From positions 1 through 64,000 of the forward strand of contig JAIBCL010000029.1 of NCBI GenBank assembly GCA_019694165.1: DNA of 64,000 nt. Direction: 5' to 3'. A program made the translations under genes and the position numbers. The notes under the pieces are model-generated. The model made no database searches and was not told the DNA's origin. It saw only the letters and a list, made by a program, of their open reading frames with translations. How positions within the stretch are numbered: position 1 is the stretch's first letter; each line of letters opens with the position of its first letter. The DNA is from Verrucomicrobiaceae bacterium (GTDB taxonomy: Bacteria; Verrucomicrobiota; Verrucomicrobiia; Verrucomicrobiales; Verrucomicrobiaceae). Positions 16,253 to 25,540 of the stretch are shown here, piece by piece.

Positions 16253-16498
16253 TCACTTCCGTCCTTTCGGACTGGCCTTCACCTGCCGGATGCCACGATC
16301 CTCGCGGATGTCACAGCTCTGCTGGAAGTTGTTGTGGTGTTTTCGCGGCCGCTTCGCGGTGTCGCTGTGATTCGCGCCGAGTTTGCGCGGAAGTGGAGCG
16401 GCTTTTTTTCCTGCGGGCGGCGGTTCGACGGGGACGGATTTTGGTTTCATGGCTTTGATACGATCATAAACGCCGCTTCTGCGGCCGGCTTCGCTCAT
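16253..16498 (-). CDS. Small basic hypothetical protein
   Basis: An 81-codon frame encodes a Lys/Arg/Pro-rich, disordered-looking peptide (KPKSVPVEPPPAGKK, PRKHHNNFQQSCDIREDRGIRQ). An alternative ATG at 16450 would give 65 residues. No ribosome binding site stands out for either start and I know no family. It lies between the amidase and lpxA on the same strand. It may be real, since it fills an otherwise empty 465-bp gap, but composition alone could explain the open frame. Confidence 0.35.
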   Translation of the reverse strand: MSEAGRRSGVYDRIKAMKPKSVPVEPPPAGKKAAPLPRKLGANHSDTAKRPRKHHNNFQQSCDIREDRGIRQVKASPKGRK

Positions 16499-16556
16499 AT
16501 TGCCGAATCATGGGCAGCGGATGGCGTCGCCGGATCCCTCGCTTCAACGGCGCTCT

Positions 16557-17285
16557 CTATTCCCGGCGGTCGTGCGAGCTGCTGAGCGGTGCGTAGATCG
16601 GTTTCGGCAGCGGTCCCATGCCGGCGTCGCCGCACGCGGCCTGTTCGCGGATGGCGGAGGCGATGGCACGGGCGAGCTTGTCGCGGTAGGCCGTGCCTTT
16701 GAGCAGCGAGCACTCGCTGGGGCTGGTGAGGTAGCCGCATTCGACGAGGATGCACGGAATGGTGGGATTGCGCGTCAGGCGCAACCGGCGGCGCACGAGG
16801 CCGCGGTTCCCACATTCGACGGGCGCTGCGGCGGAGAGATTCCGCTGCACGCGGCGGGCGAGAGAGAAGCTGTCCACGCGCCAGTAATAGGTTTCGGGTC
16901 CGGCGAGGCGACGCGGGCCTTCATTGAAATGCAGGCTGACGAGCACGGCGTCGGGGCGCGCGCTGGCGATGCGCACGCGTTCGTCGAGATCGACAAAGGT
17001 GTCCGAACTGCGCGTCATCAACACTTTGAAGGAGCCGCGCAACTGGCTCTGCACGCGCCGCGCCATGTCGAGCGCCAGATTCTTCTCGCAGTCAAACGCG
17101 CCGCGGCCGCGCGTGCCGGGATCCTTCCCGCCGTGGCCCGCATCGACGATGACGGTGGAAAAGCCCTTCGGTCCGGGGCGATCACCATACTGGCTGCGCG
17201 CACCGCCGCGGAGCGACGGGGCCTGGCAGGAAGAAAAGAGCACGACCGCCGCAAGGCAGGCCGGAAGGAGCGTGACATGCTTCAT
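16557..17285 (-). CDS. N-acetylmuramoyl-L-alanine amidase (Amidase_3), lipoprotein
   Basis: This 242-residue protein has a lipoprotein signal with LFSSC at 16-20, so it is likely anchored to an envelope membrane. The Amidase_3 domain follows with all zinc and catalytic landmarks: VIVDAGHGGKDPG (first His), CEKNLALD (Glu), VSLHFNEG (second His) and CILVECGYLTSP (catalytic Glu). It cuts the bond between muramic acid and the stem peptide, as AmiA/AmiC do in cell separation. No LysM or AMIN domain is present, so this is a minimal form. It is downstream of the alcohol dehydrogenase gene on the same strand, 62 bp away. Confidence 0.93.
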   Translation of the reverse strand: MKHVTLLPACLAAVVLFSSCQAPSLRGGARSQYGDRPGPKGFSTVIVDAGHGGKDPGTRGRGAFDCEKNLALDMARRVQSQLRGSFKVLMTRSSDTFVDLDERVRIASARPDAVLVSLHFNEGPRRLAGPETYYWRVDSFSLARRVQRNLSAAAPVECGNRGLVRRRLRLTRNPTIPCILVECGYLTSPSECSLLKGTAYRDKLARAIASAIREQAACGDAGMGPLPKPIYAPLSSSHDRRE

Positions 17286-17347
17286 GGTCGGAAGACAAGA
17301 TGGTCGAGGTGGCCGGGGTGCAGTTCAGCATTCCTTCGGGCGCGCCG

Positions 17348-18454
17348 TCACGGGGTGAGCACGACCTTTAGCAGGCCCTCCTTGTTGTCGTAGAGCCGCT
17401 GAAACCAGCCCGCGCCATCTTCGAGCTTCGCCACCGCGCTGAGCAGCGGCTTCACGTCGATGCTGCCGTCCTGGATGCGGCGGATCGCTTCGGGATACTC
17501 GCCCGCGCACGAACACGAGCCGCGGATGGTGAGCTGGCGGGTGACGACTTCCTGCAGCGGGAAGGGCGTGTTCGGCTGCAAATTGCCGACGAGGATGACC
17601 TGTCCGCCTTTGCGCGCGCTGCGGATGGCGAGATCGAGCGGAGCGCCCGCGCCGACCACCTCGAACGTGGCATCGGCACCGTCGCCGCCGCAAATCTGGC
17701 GGATGTGCTGCGCCAGATTTTCCTGCCTGGCATTGAATGCCGACTCGGCGCCGAGCTGCTTCGCCAACGCGAGGCGTTTCTCATCGAGATCGACGGCGAT
17801 CACGCGCTCCCAGCCGCGTGCCTTCAGCGCCTGGATGACGAGCAGGCCGATGAGGCCCGCGCCCACGACCACCGCGGTGCCGCCGAGTGCTTCGTTCTCC
17901 CCTTCGCTCTCGCAGCCGCCTTCGCATCCGCAGCATTGCGTGAAGGCCTCTCCGACTTCGATGCCTTCCGCCAGATTCACCGCATGCAGCGCGATCGAGA
18001 CCGGCTCGGCAAACGCCGCCTGTTCGTAAGCGAGCCCGTCGGGGATGCGGTACAGGATGCGCGTCGGCAGCGCGATCTTCTCGGCAAAACAGCCATGCCG
18101 GCGGTACTCACCTGGCGAAACGCCGAGCACTTTTCTCCTTGTGCAAAGGTTCACATAGCCCGCGCGGCACTCGTCGCACTCGCCGCAGTACTCAGTGGAG
18201 TCGAAGGTCACGCGCTCCCCCACCTTCCAGTCCGTGACACCGGCGCCCACGGCGCAGATTTCGCCGGCAGCCTCGTGGCCCATGACGATGGGCGGCTGGC
18301 GGCGGCCGCTGCGGCCGTCCATGCCGTGGATGTCGCTCCCGCAGATTCCACAGGCTTTCACATCGACGAGCACTTCGCCGGGGCCGGCTTCGGGCGCGGG
18401 GAACTGGACGTCGTATTGAAACTCAGAGGGCGCGGTGAGGACGAGGGCTTTCAT
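17348..18454 (-). CDS. Zinc-dependent medium-chain alcohol/polyol dehydrogenase with Cys-rich insert
   Basis: Start taken at ATG 18454 (MKALVLTAP), the normal start of this family. The catalytic zinc site is ACGICGSDIHG with GHE at 59-61; the structural zinc loop has Cys 90, 93, 96 and 104. The Rossmann motif VVVGAGLIGLL follows at about 195-205. Between the catalytic and cofactor domains, where relatives run straight on, residues 169-191 form an extra loop containing QCCGCEGGCESEGE: four cysteines in eight residues next to an acidic run. The enzyme likely oxidises a polyol or secondary alcohol with NAD(P); substrate unknown. The insert could bind metal or be a neutral expansion. Confidence 0.9.
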   Translation of the reverse strand: MKALVLTAPSEFQYDVQFPAPEAGPGEVLVDVKACGICGSDIHGMDGRSGRRQPPIVMGHEAAGEICAVGAGVTDWKVGERVTFDSTEYCGECDECRAGYVNLCTRRKVLGVSPGEYRRHGCFAEKIALPTRILYRIPDGLAYEQAAFAEPVSIALHAVNLAEGIEVGEAFTQCCGCEGGCESEGENEALGGTAVVVGAGLIGLLVIQALKARGWERVIAVDLDEKRLALAKQLGAESAFNARQENLAQHIRQICGGDGADATFEVVGAGAPLDLAIRSARKGGQVILVGNLQPNTPFPLQEVVTRQLTIRGSCSCAGEYPEAIRRIQDGSIDVKPLLSAVAKLEDGAGWFQRLYDNKEGLLKVVLTP

Positions 18455-18532
18455 GGCGGGCGGAGGCATAGACGATGATCGCCGCCGTCGCAAAGGGAAC
18501 GCTCGCCACGTCCGGCGGCTTCGACGGCTTCC

Positions 18533-19777
18533 CTACTTCGCCGAAGATTTCGTGATGCCGCGGGAGGCGAAGTCGATGTCGAAGCCCTGTTTGCGGAAGC
18601 CGGTCTTCACGGCCTTCTCCAGCTCGTCGGCGGTGCGGCCGCGCACCAGGTGCTTCTCAGCCGAGGCCAGCACGGCGGCCTCGTCGTCGGTGCCCTCGAT
18701 GTCACGCAGCCAGGCGATCATGTTCGCGCCGTCGCCTTTCTCATCGATGTGGTAAAAAAAGTACGCGAGCACGGCGGAGGAGCCGTAGTTCTGCTGGGAC
18801 GCCTTCGATCCCATGTCGGCGTCCCATTGCTCGGGTGAGATGACCATCAGCTCGGCGGGTTTCAACATGGTGAACGATTTTCCTTTTGCGCCACGGCCCT
18901 GGAGGTAGTCCCGCAGGCGGTCGTCCATCCTGGTGAAGTTGAACTTGCCGCGCTCATACTTCGCCATGGCCACGTATTCGGCGGAGCCTTCGATGTACCA
19001 CTGCGGCAGCTTGCCGAGCCAGTGGTTCATCATCTGGTGTGTGATCTCATGGACGAGCGTGTTGTTGTCCCGGTCATTGCTGCTGCCCTCCAGGATCACC
19101 CGCGTGCCGGCCAGCTTCACGCCGAGGCTCTCGAGCGGCACGATGAGCGACTTCATCGCCGACATGTAAGTGCCGCTCGACTCGGGGATGGCGCCGGCGT
19201 CAAAGTAATCCTGCTTCTGCGTGAAGAGCCGCGCCAGAAAGTACTCGCGGCCCGGTTCCGGTGACGGCTTCAAGTCCAGCGGGAATTTGCAGTTGGCCAG
19301 ATAAGTGGCCTCGAAGATGCGCGCAAATTCCTTCACCGCATTCGCGCCGATTTTTGAATCGCACTGGAACTCGTAGTGCTTCGTCCGGTAGAGGAACTCC
19401 TTCGCGGCGGCATCCTCCTTCACCACCTGGGGATCGGCGGGTTCGTCGAGGGACACGGTGCGTGGCCACGATTTTTCAGCGGCAGGGCTGTCGCCGGCAT
19501 TCGCGGCCTTCTTTTCGGTGCTGTTCGCTTTTGCGGCGGGCGCAGTCTTTTGCTTCACAAACTCCTGGTCCGCCGTCGAGAAGCGCTCCAGCGGCACCGA
19601 GCTTACCGAGCCGTTCTTCAGCTTGATGCGCACCTGCCCGTTCTCGAATGAAACAAAAGCCGCCTCCACCTTGCGCCCATCCGCGCTCGTCCAGGCCCGA
19701 AATTCATCCACGGCAAGCGCCGCACGGCAGGTGACAAACAAGATCAACGAGATGCAGACGGCGCGATTGGCATTCAT
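18533..19777 (-). CDS. Exported SHD1-domain zincin-type metallopeptidase-like protein
   Basis: Start at ATG 19777 opens a signal peptide (MNANRAVCISLILFVTCRAALA). Residues 24-75 form an SHD1 module typical of Verrucomicrobia and Planctomycetes (FRAWTSADGRKVEAAFVSFENGQVRIKL). After a Lys/Ala-rich linker, a peptidase-like domain carries NTLVHEITHQMMNHWLG, an H-E-x-x-H zinc motif, followed by WYIEGSAEYVAM, whose Glu is placed like a gluzincin third ligand. The protein is about 414 residues. The likely role is a periplasmic or extracellular protease, inferred from the motif. It is divergent from the DUF1501 gene at 20039 across a 261-bp gap in which I see nothing specific. Confidence 0.83.
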   Translation of the reverse strand: MNANRAVCISLILFVTCRAALAVDEFRAWTSADGRKVEAAFVSFENGQVRIKLKNGSVSSVPLERFSTADQEFVKQKTAPAAKANSTEKKAANAGDSPAAEKSWPRTVSLDEPADPQVVKEDAAAKEFLYRTKHYEFQCDSKIGANAVKEFARIFEATYLANCKFPLDLKPSPEPGREYFLARLFTQKQDYFDAGAIPESSGTYMSAMKSLIVPLESLGVKLAGTRVILEGSSNDRDNNTLVHEITHQMMNHWLGKLPQWYIEGSAEYVAMAKYERGKFNFTRMDDRLRDYLQGRGAKGKSFTMLKPAELMVISPEQWDADMGSKASQQNYGSSAVLAYFFYHIDEKGDGANMIAWLRDIEGTDDEAAVLASAEKHLVRGRTADELEKAVKTGFRKQGFDIDFASRGITKSSAK

Positions 19778-20038
19778 GCGAGCGGGACGATTCCGCGGAT
19801 TATATCCATGCAGCGCTGGCTGCGTAAAGTCTTTCGGCGGAGGCCTCGTACGACGCGCCTGCGACAGGTCTGTTGTTGGAGACCCGTCTTCAGAGGGGGC
19901 ACGCCGGGCTGTCGCCCGGATTCGATTCATCAAGGCACATGCTTGTGCGCTTGCGCGGGTCGGAACATCGTCGGCAAAGAGCGGTGAGGGCGGGACTCCA
20001 GCCCCATGAAGCTGCCAGATGCCGCCTGCTGAGCGCGT

Positions 20039-21502
20039 ATGTTTGTCACCCCCATGATCCGTCCCCAGCTCTGCTCACGACGTCACTTTCTCCACGCCAA
20101 CGGCTTTGGCCTCGGCTCGCTCGCGCTCGCTTCTCTGCTGGAGCGCGACGGGCTGCTCGCCGCGCCGGTGAAGCCGGAGAGCTTCGGCCAGGCACGCTAT
20201 GATCTCACGCCGAAGCGGCCCCACTTCGAGCCGCGCGCGAAGGCGATGATCTCGCTCTTCATGATGGGCGGGCCCTCGCAGATGGACCTCTTCGATCCGA
20301 AGCCGATGCTCACCAAGTACCACGGCCAGAAATTCCCCGGTGAGATCAAGTACGACAACCTCGCCCAGGCTTCGTCGAAGGTCTTCGGCTCGCCGTGGAA
20401 GTTCCAAAAGCACGGCCAGTGCGGCATGGAGATCAGCGAGTTGCTGCCGAATCTGGCAAAGGTGGTGGACGAGATCACGCTCATCCGCTCGATGAGTTCG
20501 GGCGTGAACAATCACGCGCAAGGCCTCTACGCCATCAATGCCGGCCGCATCGTGCCGGGCCGGCCCGCGCTCGGCTCGTGGCTCACCTACGGCCTCGGCA
20601 GCGAGACGGACAACCTGCCAGCCTACATGGTGCTCTCGCATCCCGCCGGCCTGCCGACATTCCAGGGCGAGCACTTCACGAACGGCTGGCTGCCCGCGCT
20701 CTTCCAGGGCACGCTCATCCGTGCCACCGAGCCGCGTATCTTGAATCTCGATCCGCCGCCTTCTCTCGCCGGCCGGTCGCAGGAGCGCCAGCTCGAGCTG
20801 CTGAAGGTCTTCAATGAGGAACACCTGGCGCAGCACCCGGGCGAGCTGGACCTCCAGGCGCGCATCGCCAGCTACGAACTCGCCGCGAACATGCAGACCG
20901 CGGCGAAGGAAGCGCTCGACATCTCAAAGGAGCCGGAGCATGTGAAGAAGCTCTACGGCGTGGACAATCCGGCGACGAAGGACTACGCCACGCGCTGCAT
21001 CATCGCGCGCCGCCTCGTCGAGCGCGGTGTGCGCTACGTGCAGGTGCTCAATTCAGGCCAGAGCTGGGACCAGCACGGCTCCCTCATCACCGCTCTCCCG
21101 AAGAACTGTGAAGCCACCGACCAGCCGAGCGCCGCGCTCATCCTCGACCTCAAGCAGCGCGGGCTGCTGGACTCCACCGTCGTCCACTGGGGCGGAGAGA
21201 TGGGCCGCCTGCCCGTGCTCCAAAACGACGCCGGCCGCGAGAAGTGGGGCCGTGATCACAACACCTACGGCTTCAGCATGTGGCTGGCCGGCGGCGGCTT
21301 CAGGAAAGGCTGTGCGCACGGCGAGACGGATGAATGGAGCCACCACGCCGTGATCGACGAAGTGAAGCACTACGACTACCACGCCACTTTGCTCCGAGCT
21401 TTCGGCCTCGACCACACCCGGCTCACCTATAAGAGAAACGGCCTCGCCGCCTCCCTCACGGACAACCAGGGCGCGAAGGTCGTGGAGAAGCTGCTCGCGT
21501 GA
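20039..21502 (+). CDS. DUF1501 protein with Tat signal
   Basis: This 487-residue protein has the twin-arginine signal SRRHFLHANGFGLGSLALASLL; an in-frame ATG at 20054 would also serve. The DUF1501 core follows: KAMISLFMMGGPSQMDLFDPKP, IRSMSSGVNNHAQGLYAINAG, RLVERGVRYVQVLNSGQSWDQHG and VVHWGGEMGRLPV. DUF1501 belongs to the alkaline phosphatase/sulfatase-like superfamily and is greatly expanded in Planctomycetes and Verrucomicrobia, usually next to a DUF1553/DUF1549 cytochrome. That partner is missing here; instead a sulfatase follows 112 bp later. Biochemical role not established. Confidence 0.92.
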   Translation: MFVTPMIRPQLCSRRHFLHANGFGLGSLALASLLERDGLLAAPVKPESFGQARYDLTPKRPHFEPRAKAMISLFMMGGPSQMDLFDPKPMLTKYHGQKFPGEIKYDNLAQASSKVFGSPWKFQKHGQCGMEISELLPNLAKVVDEITLIRSMSSGVNNHAQGLYAINAGRIVPGRPALGSWLTYGLGSETDNLPAYMVLSHPAGLPTFQGEHFTNGWLPALFQGTLIRATEPRILNLDPPPSLAGRSQERQLELLKVFNEEHLAQHPGELDLQARIASYELAANMQTAAKEALDISKEPEHVKKLYGVDNPATKDYATRCIIARRLVERGVRYVQVLNSGQSWDQHGSLITALPKNCEATDQPSAALILDLKQRGLLDSTVVHWGGEMGRLPVLQNDAGREKWGRDHNTYGFSMWLAGGGFRKGCAHGETDEWSHHAVIDEVKHYDYHATLLRAFGLDHTRLTYKRNGLAASLTDNQGAKVVEKLLA

Positions 21503-21614
21503 GCCCGTACCGAGATGCAGGGGCCGCCGCCCGCATTCGCCCGTCTTTGGGGGGCAAGCCTCCCTTCGTACATGCGCCGCGGAAGAATGCCGTGCCTCCG
21601 CCGTTCACAGGCGC

Positions 21615-23162
21615 ATGAAATGCCACCGCTTTCTCCTTCCGCTGCTCGCCTGGTTTTGCCTCTCTGCGTTGCGCCCTCTGCTCTCCGCGGCCAAGTCGCC
21701 GCGGCCGAACATTCTCTTCATCATCTTTGACGACTGGGGCTGGCAGCATGCCGGCGTGTACGGTTGCGACTGGGTGAAGACGCCGAACTTTGACCGCGTG
21801 GCGAAGGAAGGCGTGCTCTTCAAGAGCGCGTTCACCTCGAACCCGAAGTGCAGCCCTTGCCGCGCGACCATTCTCACGGGGCGGAACACATGGCAGCTTG
21901 AGGAGGCTTCGTGTCACAACGGCTTGTTCCCGGCGAAGTTCGTCGTTTACCCCGATCTGCTCGAAGCCGCCGGCTACACCGTCGGCCTCACCGGCAAGGG
22001 CTGGGGACCGGGCGATTTCAAGACGGCGGCCAAGCGCACGCGCAATCCGGCCGGGCCGGCGTTTGATGACGCAAAGATGAAGCCGCCGGCAAAGGGGGTC
22101 AGCCCCGCGGACTACGCGGCGAATCTTGAGACATTCCTCAAGCAGCGCGATGCCGCGAAGCCGTTCTGTTTCTGGATGGGATTCCACGAGCCGCATCGCG
22201 CCTACGAGCCCGGCTCCGGCGCGCGCCTCGGCAAGAATCTCGCGGAGGTGAAGGTGCCCTCCTATTTGCCCGACAATGACGTCGTGCGCGGTGATCTCGC
22301 CGACTACGCCATCGAGGTGGAATCTGCCGACACACACATCGGCCGCGCCTTGAAAATGCTGGAGGCCGCAGGCGTGCTTGATGACACTTTGATCATCGTG
22401 ACCAGTGATCACGGCATGCCGTTCCCGCGCGTGAAGGGGCAGATTTACGAGGATGGCTACCATGTTCCGATGGCCGCGCGCTGGGGGAAGGGGATCAAGC
22501 CCGGCCGTGTGGTGGAGGACTTCATCAACATGCGTGACCTCGCGCCGACCTACATGGAGCTGGCCGGCCTCAAGCCTCACGAACAGATGACCGGCAAAAG
22601 CATCGCGGGCATCTTGCGCTCGGAGAAGTCCGGCTGGATCGAGGGCCGCAAGATCATGCTCACCGGCAAGGAGCGCCACGATCTCGGCCGCCCAAACGAC
22701 TGGGGCTATCCCGTGCGGGCGATCCGTACGCCCGAGTTCTTCTACAGCCACAACTACAACCCCGAGCGTTGGCCCGCCTGCAACCCCGAGACCGGTTTCG
22801 GCAATTGCGACGACGGGCCGACGAAGTCGTGGATCGTCGAGAACAAAGGGCCGTTCTATGAGCTGGCCTTCGCGTATCGCGCCGAGGAGGAAATCTTCGA
22901 CCTGAAAAGTGATCCCGAGTGCGTGAAGAACCTGATCAAGTACCCGAAGTACGCCGAGATCGCCAGACAGCTCCGCGCCCAGCTCGACAAGACGCTCGTC
23001 GAAGAGCAAGATCCGCGCGCGCTCGGCAATGCCGCGATCTTCGACACCTACAAGTACCTCGGCAATCGCGGAAGCAAAGGCTATGCCGAGTGGGAGATGC
23101 GCCAGAAGGGCCTGCTCCCTCCGGAGCCGAAGAAGAAAAAGAAGAAGACGGAGGAACAGTGA
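21615..23162 (+). CDS. Secreted sulfatase (N-sulfoglucosamine sulfohydrolase-like)
   Basis: This 515-residue protein has a signal peptide at 1-26. Metal ligands appear at once (NILFIIFDDWGW). The maturation motif is C-S-P-C-R at residues 79-83, where Cys79 would become formylglycine. ILTGRNTWQLEEASCHNG and FCFWMGFHEPHRAYEPG follow the heparan N-sulfatase-like (S1_8-type) pattern more than the arylsulfatase A pattern. The C-terminus is Lys-rich (PEPKKKKKKTEEQ). It hydrolyses sulfate esters or N-sulfates from polysaccharide fragments, probably in the periplasm. No anaerobic sulfatase-maturating enzyme or FGE is in the window. Confidence 0.9.
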   Translation: MKCHRFLLPLLAWFCLSALRPLLSAAKSPRPNILFIIFDDWGWQHAGVYGCDWVKTPNFDRVAKEGVLFKSAFTSNPKCSPCRATILTGRNTWQLEEASCHNGLFPAKFVVYPDLLEAAGYTVGLTGKGWGPGDFKTAAKRTRNPAGPAFDDAKMKPPAKGVSPADYAANLETFLKQRDAAKPFCFWMGFHEPHRAYEPGSGARLGKNLAEVKVPSYLPDNDVVRGDLADYAIEVESADTHIGRALKMLEAAGVLDDTLIIVTSDHGMPFPRVKGQIYEDGYHVPMAARWGKGIKPGRVVEDFINMRDLAPTYMELAGLKPHEQMTGKSIAGILRSEKSGWIEGRKIMLTGKERHDLGRPNDWGYPVRAIRTPEFFYSHNYNPERWPACNPETGFGNCDDGPTKSWIVENKGPFYELAFAYRAEEEIFDLKSDPECVKNLIKYPKYAEIARQLRAQLDKTLVEEQDPRALGNAAIFDTYKYLGNRGSKGYAEWEMRQKGLLPPEPKKKKKKTEEQ

Positions 23163-23315
23163 TCAGCGGCGGAGGAGTAATCTGGGTTCACTACTCGGCC
23201 AGACCACCGCGCCAACGACGGCCGAAACTGACCACTGAACACAGACCGCTCCCCTCCCCACAATCCCCGTTGCCCGGCGGGCAAAGTGTAGTTTCTTCCC
23301 CGCCCCTTACTTCTC

Positions 23316-24518
23316 ATGGCTAAAGGCATCGGCGAGACTGAAACGCAATTTCATCAGGTCGGCTCCGCGGACGAACCTTTCGTGTTTGCTTCCGGCGCGA
23401 AACTGCCGGGCATCACCATCGCCTACGAAACCTACGGCAGGCTCAACGCGCGGAAAAGCAACGCCATCCTGCTGTTTCACGCGCTCTCCGGCAGCCAGCA
23501 CGCGGCCGGCATCACCAAAGCCGTGCCCGGCACCGATGCGCGCTGGACGGAGGAGTGCCAGACGGGCTGGTGGGATTTGTTCATCGGACCACGCAAGGCC
23601 CTCGACACCAATCGCTACTTCATCATCTGCGCAAACTATCTCGGCGGCTGCTACGGATCGTCCGGCCCGGCCTCGATCAATCCGAAGACGGGCAAACCGT
23701 ACGGCAGCAAGTTTCCTCCGGTGACCACCAGCGACGTCGTGCGCTCGCAGGCGGCGTTGCTCGATCATCTCGGCATCAAACAATTGCACTGTGTCATCGG
23801 CTCTTCGGTCGGCGGGCTGCTGGCGATCAACTTCGCCACCATGTTCCCCGAGCGTGTGAAGATCGTCATGCCTGTCGCCGCGGGATGTCGCACCACGGTG
23901 CTCGCGCGCCTCACGCTCTTCGAGCAGGTGATGGCCATCGAGAATGACTGCCACTTCCACGGCGGCGACTACTACAAGGGCGCGAAGCCCGAGTACGGCC
24001 TCGCGCTCGCCCGCATGATCAGCCACAAGACCTTCGTCCACCTCGATGCCATCGAGCGCCGCGCGCGCGCGGACACTAAGCAGCCCGACGGCCAGCTCTC
24101 TTGGTATCGAGTCGGCCACAACGTCGAGAGCTACATGCTCCATCAGGGAAAAAAATTCGTCCGCCGCTTCGACGCGAACACTTACCTCCGCATCTGCAAC
24201 ATGTGGCTGCGGTACGATCCGCTGAAGGACGTGGGTGTGGAGACGTACGATGACCTCTTCGCCCGCTCCCGCGAGGCCGGGCATCACTACCTGGTCTTCA
24301 GCATCGACTCGGACTTCTGCTTCTATCCCGAGGAGCAGGCTGAACTCGTCGCGCACCTCGAGCGCGCCGGCGTGTCCTCGATGCACATCACCGTGCACTC
24401 GGAAAAAGGCCACGACTCCTTCCTCCTGGAGCCGGAGCTTTACACACCGCACCTCTGCTACACGCTCGAAGGTCGCTGGAAGAAAAGCTCCCTCGACTCC
24501 GTGCCCGAGGTGGAATGA
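23316..24518 (+). CDS. metX: Homoserine O-acetyltransferase
   Basis: This 400-residue alpha/beta hydrolase has the MetX layout: the oxyanion region NAILLFHALSGSQHAAG, WWDLFIGPRKALDTNRYFIICANYLGGCYGSSGP, the nucleophile elbow in VIGSSVGGLLAINFA, and the catalytic His at the end in HSEKGHDSFLLE. It activates homoserine with acetyl-CoA (or succinyl-CoA in some members) for methionine synthesis in the cytoplasm. The gene ends in an ATGA overlap with the DUF72 gene. The 153-bp leader shows no SAM-riboswitch pattern I can recognise. The metW gene often found beside metX is absent. Confidence 0.95.
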   Translation: MAKGIGETETQFHQVGSADEPFVFASGAKLPGITIAYETYGRLNARKSNAILLFHALSGSQHAAGITKAVPGTDARWTEECQTGWWDLFIGPRKALDTNRYFIICANYLGGCYGSSGPASINPKTGKPYGSKFPPVTTSDVVRSQAALLDHLGIKQLHCVIGSSVGGLLAINFATMFPERVKIVMPVAAGCRTTVLARLTLFEQVMAIENDCHFHGGDYYKGAKPEYGLALARMISHKTFVHLDAIERRARADTKQPDGQLSWYRVGHNVESYMLHQGKKFVRRFDANTYLRICNMWLRYDPLKDVGVETYDDLFARSREAGHHYLVFSIDSDFCFYPEEQAELVAHLERAGVSSMHITVHSEKGHDSFLLEPELYTPHLCYTLEGRWKKSSLDSVPEVE

Positions 24519-25540
24519 TCACCGCCGCACCTTTTCCGCTCGACGGTTTGCGGCACGCGCTCGCCTCTCTTGCCGCGCAGAACGTCTTCATCGGCACGTC
24601 GTCGTGGAAGTACCCCGGCTGGCGGGGGCAGCTCTACGATGAGCAGCGCTACATCTGGCGCGGCAAATTCGCCGAAAGCCGATTCGAGCGCGATTGCCTC
24701 GAAGAGTACTCGCAGGTCTTCCACACTGTGTGCGTCGATGCCGGCTACTACAGGTTCCCGTCGCCGCAGTTCATCGACGGCCTCGTCAAGCAGACGCCGC
24801 CCGGCTTCAAGTTCGGCTTCAAAGTCACCGACGAGATCACCACGCGCACCTTTCCGAAGCTTCCGCGCCACGGCGACCGCGCGGGCAGGCCGAACGAGCA
24901 TTTCCTCAGCGCGGAGCTTTTCCAAAAAGCCTTCCTCTCCTCGTGCGAGCCACATCGCGATCGCATCGGCGTGCTCATCTTCGAATTCAGCCATTTTCAT
25001 CCGCGCGACTTCGAGCGCGGCCGCGACTTCGTGGACATGCTCGACCGCTTCCTCGGCGAGCTGCCGCGCGGCTGGCAATACGGCGTCGAGATACGCAATC
25101 GCAGCCTCTTGCAGCCCGAGTACTTCGGCGTGCTCCGCAGGCACGGCGTCGCCCACGTCTTCAACAACTGGACGCACATGCCCTCCGTCGCCGAGCAGAT
25201 GAAAATGGAAGGCACCTTCACCAGCGATGACTTCACCGCCGCGCGGCTGCTTTTGAAACCTGGCCGCACCTACGAGCAGGCCGTCGAAATGTTCAGCCCC
25301 TATGAGGCGACGAAGGAGGTCGCCGAGGAAGCCCGTGCCGCCGCCGCCGAGCTGATCCGCATGAGGACGGAGGCTGCACGGCAACGCCGGACGAAGAGCA
25401 CCTTCGTCTTCGTGAACAACCGTCTCGAAGGCAACGCACTCTTCACCATCCTTGGCATTCTCGCGCGACTCGGAGCCGATGCGCCGCCGGAGGCAGACCG
25501 CGACTCATTGATGCAAAGCGTCGATTCCTCTGGAAGATGA
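24515..25540 (+). CDS. DUF72 (YecE-like) protein
   Basis: This 341-residue protein has the DUF72 TIM-barrel-like pattern: VFIGTSSWKYPGWRGQLYD at the start, PPGFKFGFKVTDEITTRTF, GVLIFEFSHFHP, YGVEIRNRSLL, and the C-terminal TFVFVNNRLEGNA. The family is widespread but of unknown biochemical role. The start codon overlaps the metX stop (ATGA) and its own stop overlaps the next ATG the same way, so translation of the three genes is probably coupled. No signal peptide; cytoplasmic. Confidence 0.92.
   Translation: MITAAPFPLDGLRHALASLAAQNVFIGTSSWKYPGWRGQLYDEQRYIWRGKFAESRFERDCLEEYSQVFHTVCVDAGYYRFPSPQFIDGLVKQTPPGFKFGFKVTDEITTRTFPKLPRHGDRAGRPNEHFLSAELFQKAFLSSCEPHRDRIGVLIFEFSHFHPRDFERGRDFVDMLDRFLGELPRGWQYGVEIRNRSLLQPEYFGVLRRHGVAHVFNNWTHMPSVAEQMKMEGTFTSDDFTAARLLLKPGRTYEQAVEMFSPYEATKEVAEEARAAAAELIRMRTEAARQRRTKSTFVFVNNRLEGNALFTILGILARLGADAPPEADRDSLMQSVDSSGR

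Noticed and set aside
21456..23009. A - strand open frame of about 517 codons
   Set aside because: It is antisense to the sulfatase with its intact C-S-P-C-R motif, and its composition is unlike real proteins here. Similar antisense frames at 2778-3986, 46193-47539 and 51270-52637 were dropped for the same reason.
23163..23315. SAM-responsive riboswitch before metX
   Set aside because: I could not find the conserved core or paired helices of a known SAM riboswitch class in this 153-bp leader.
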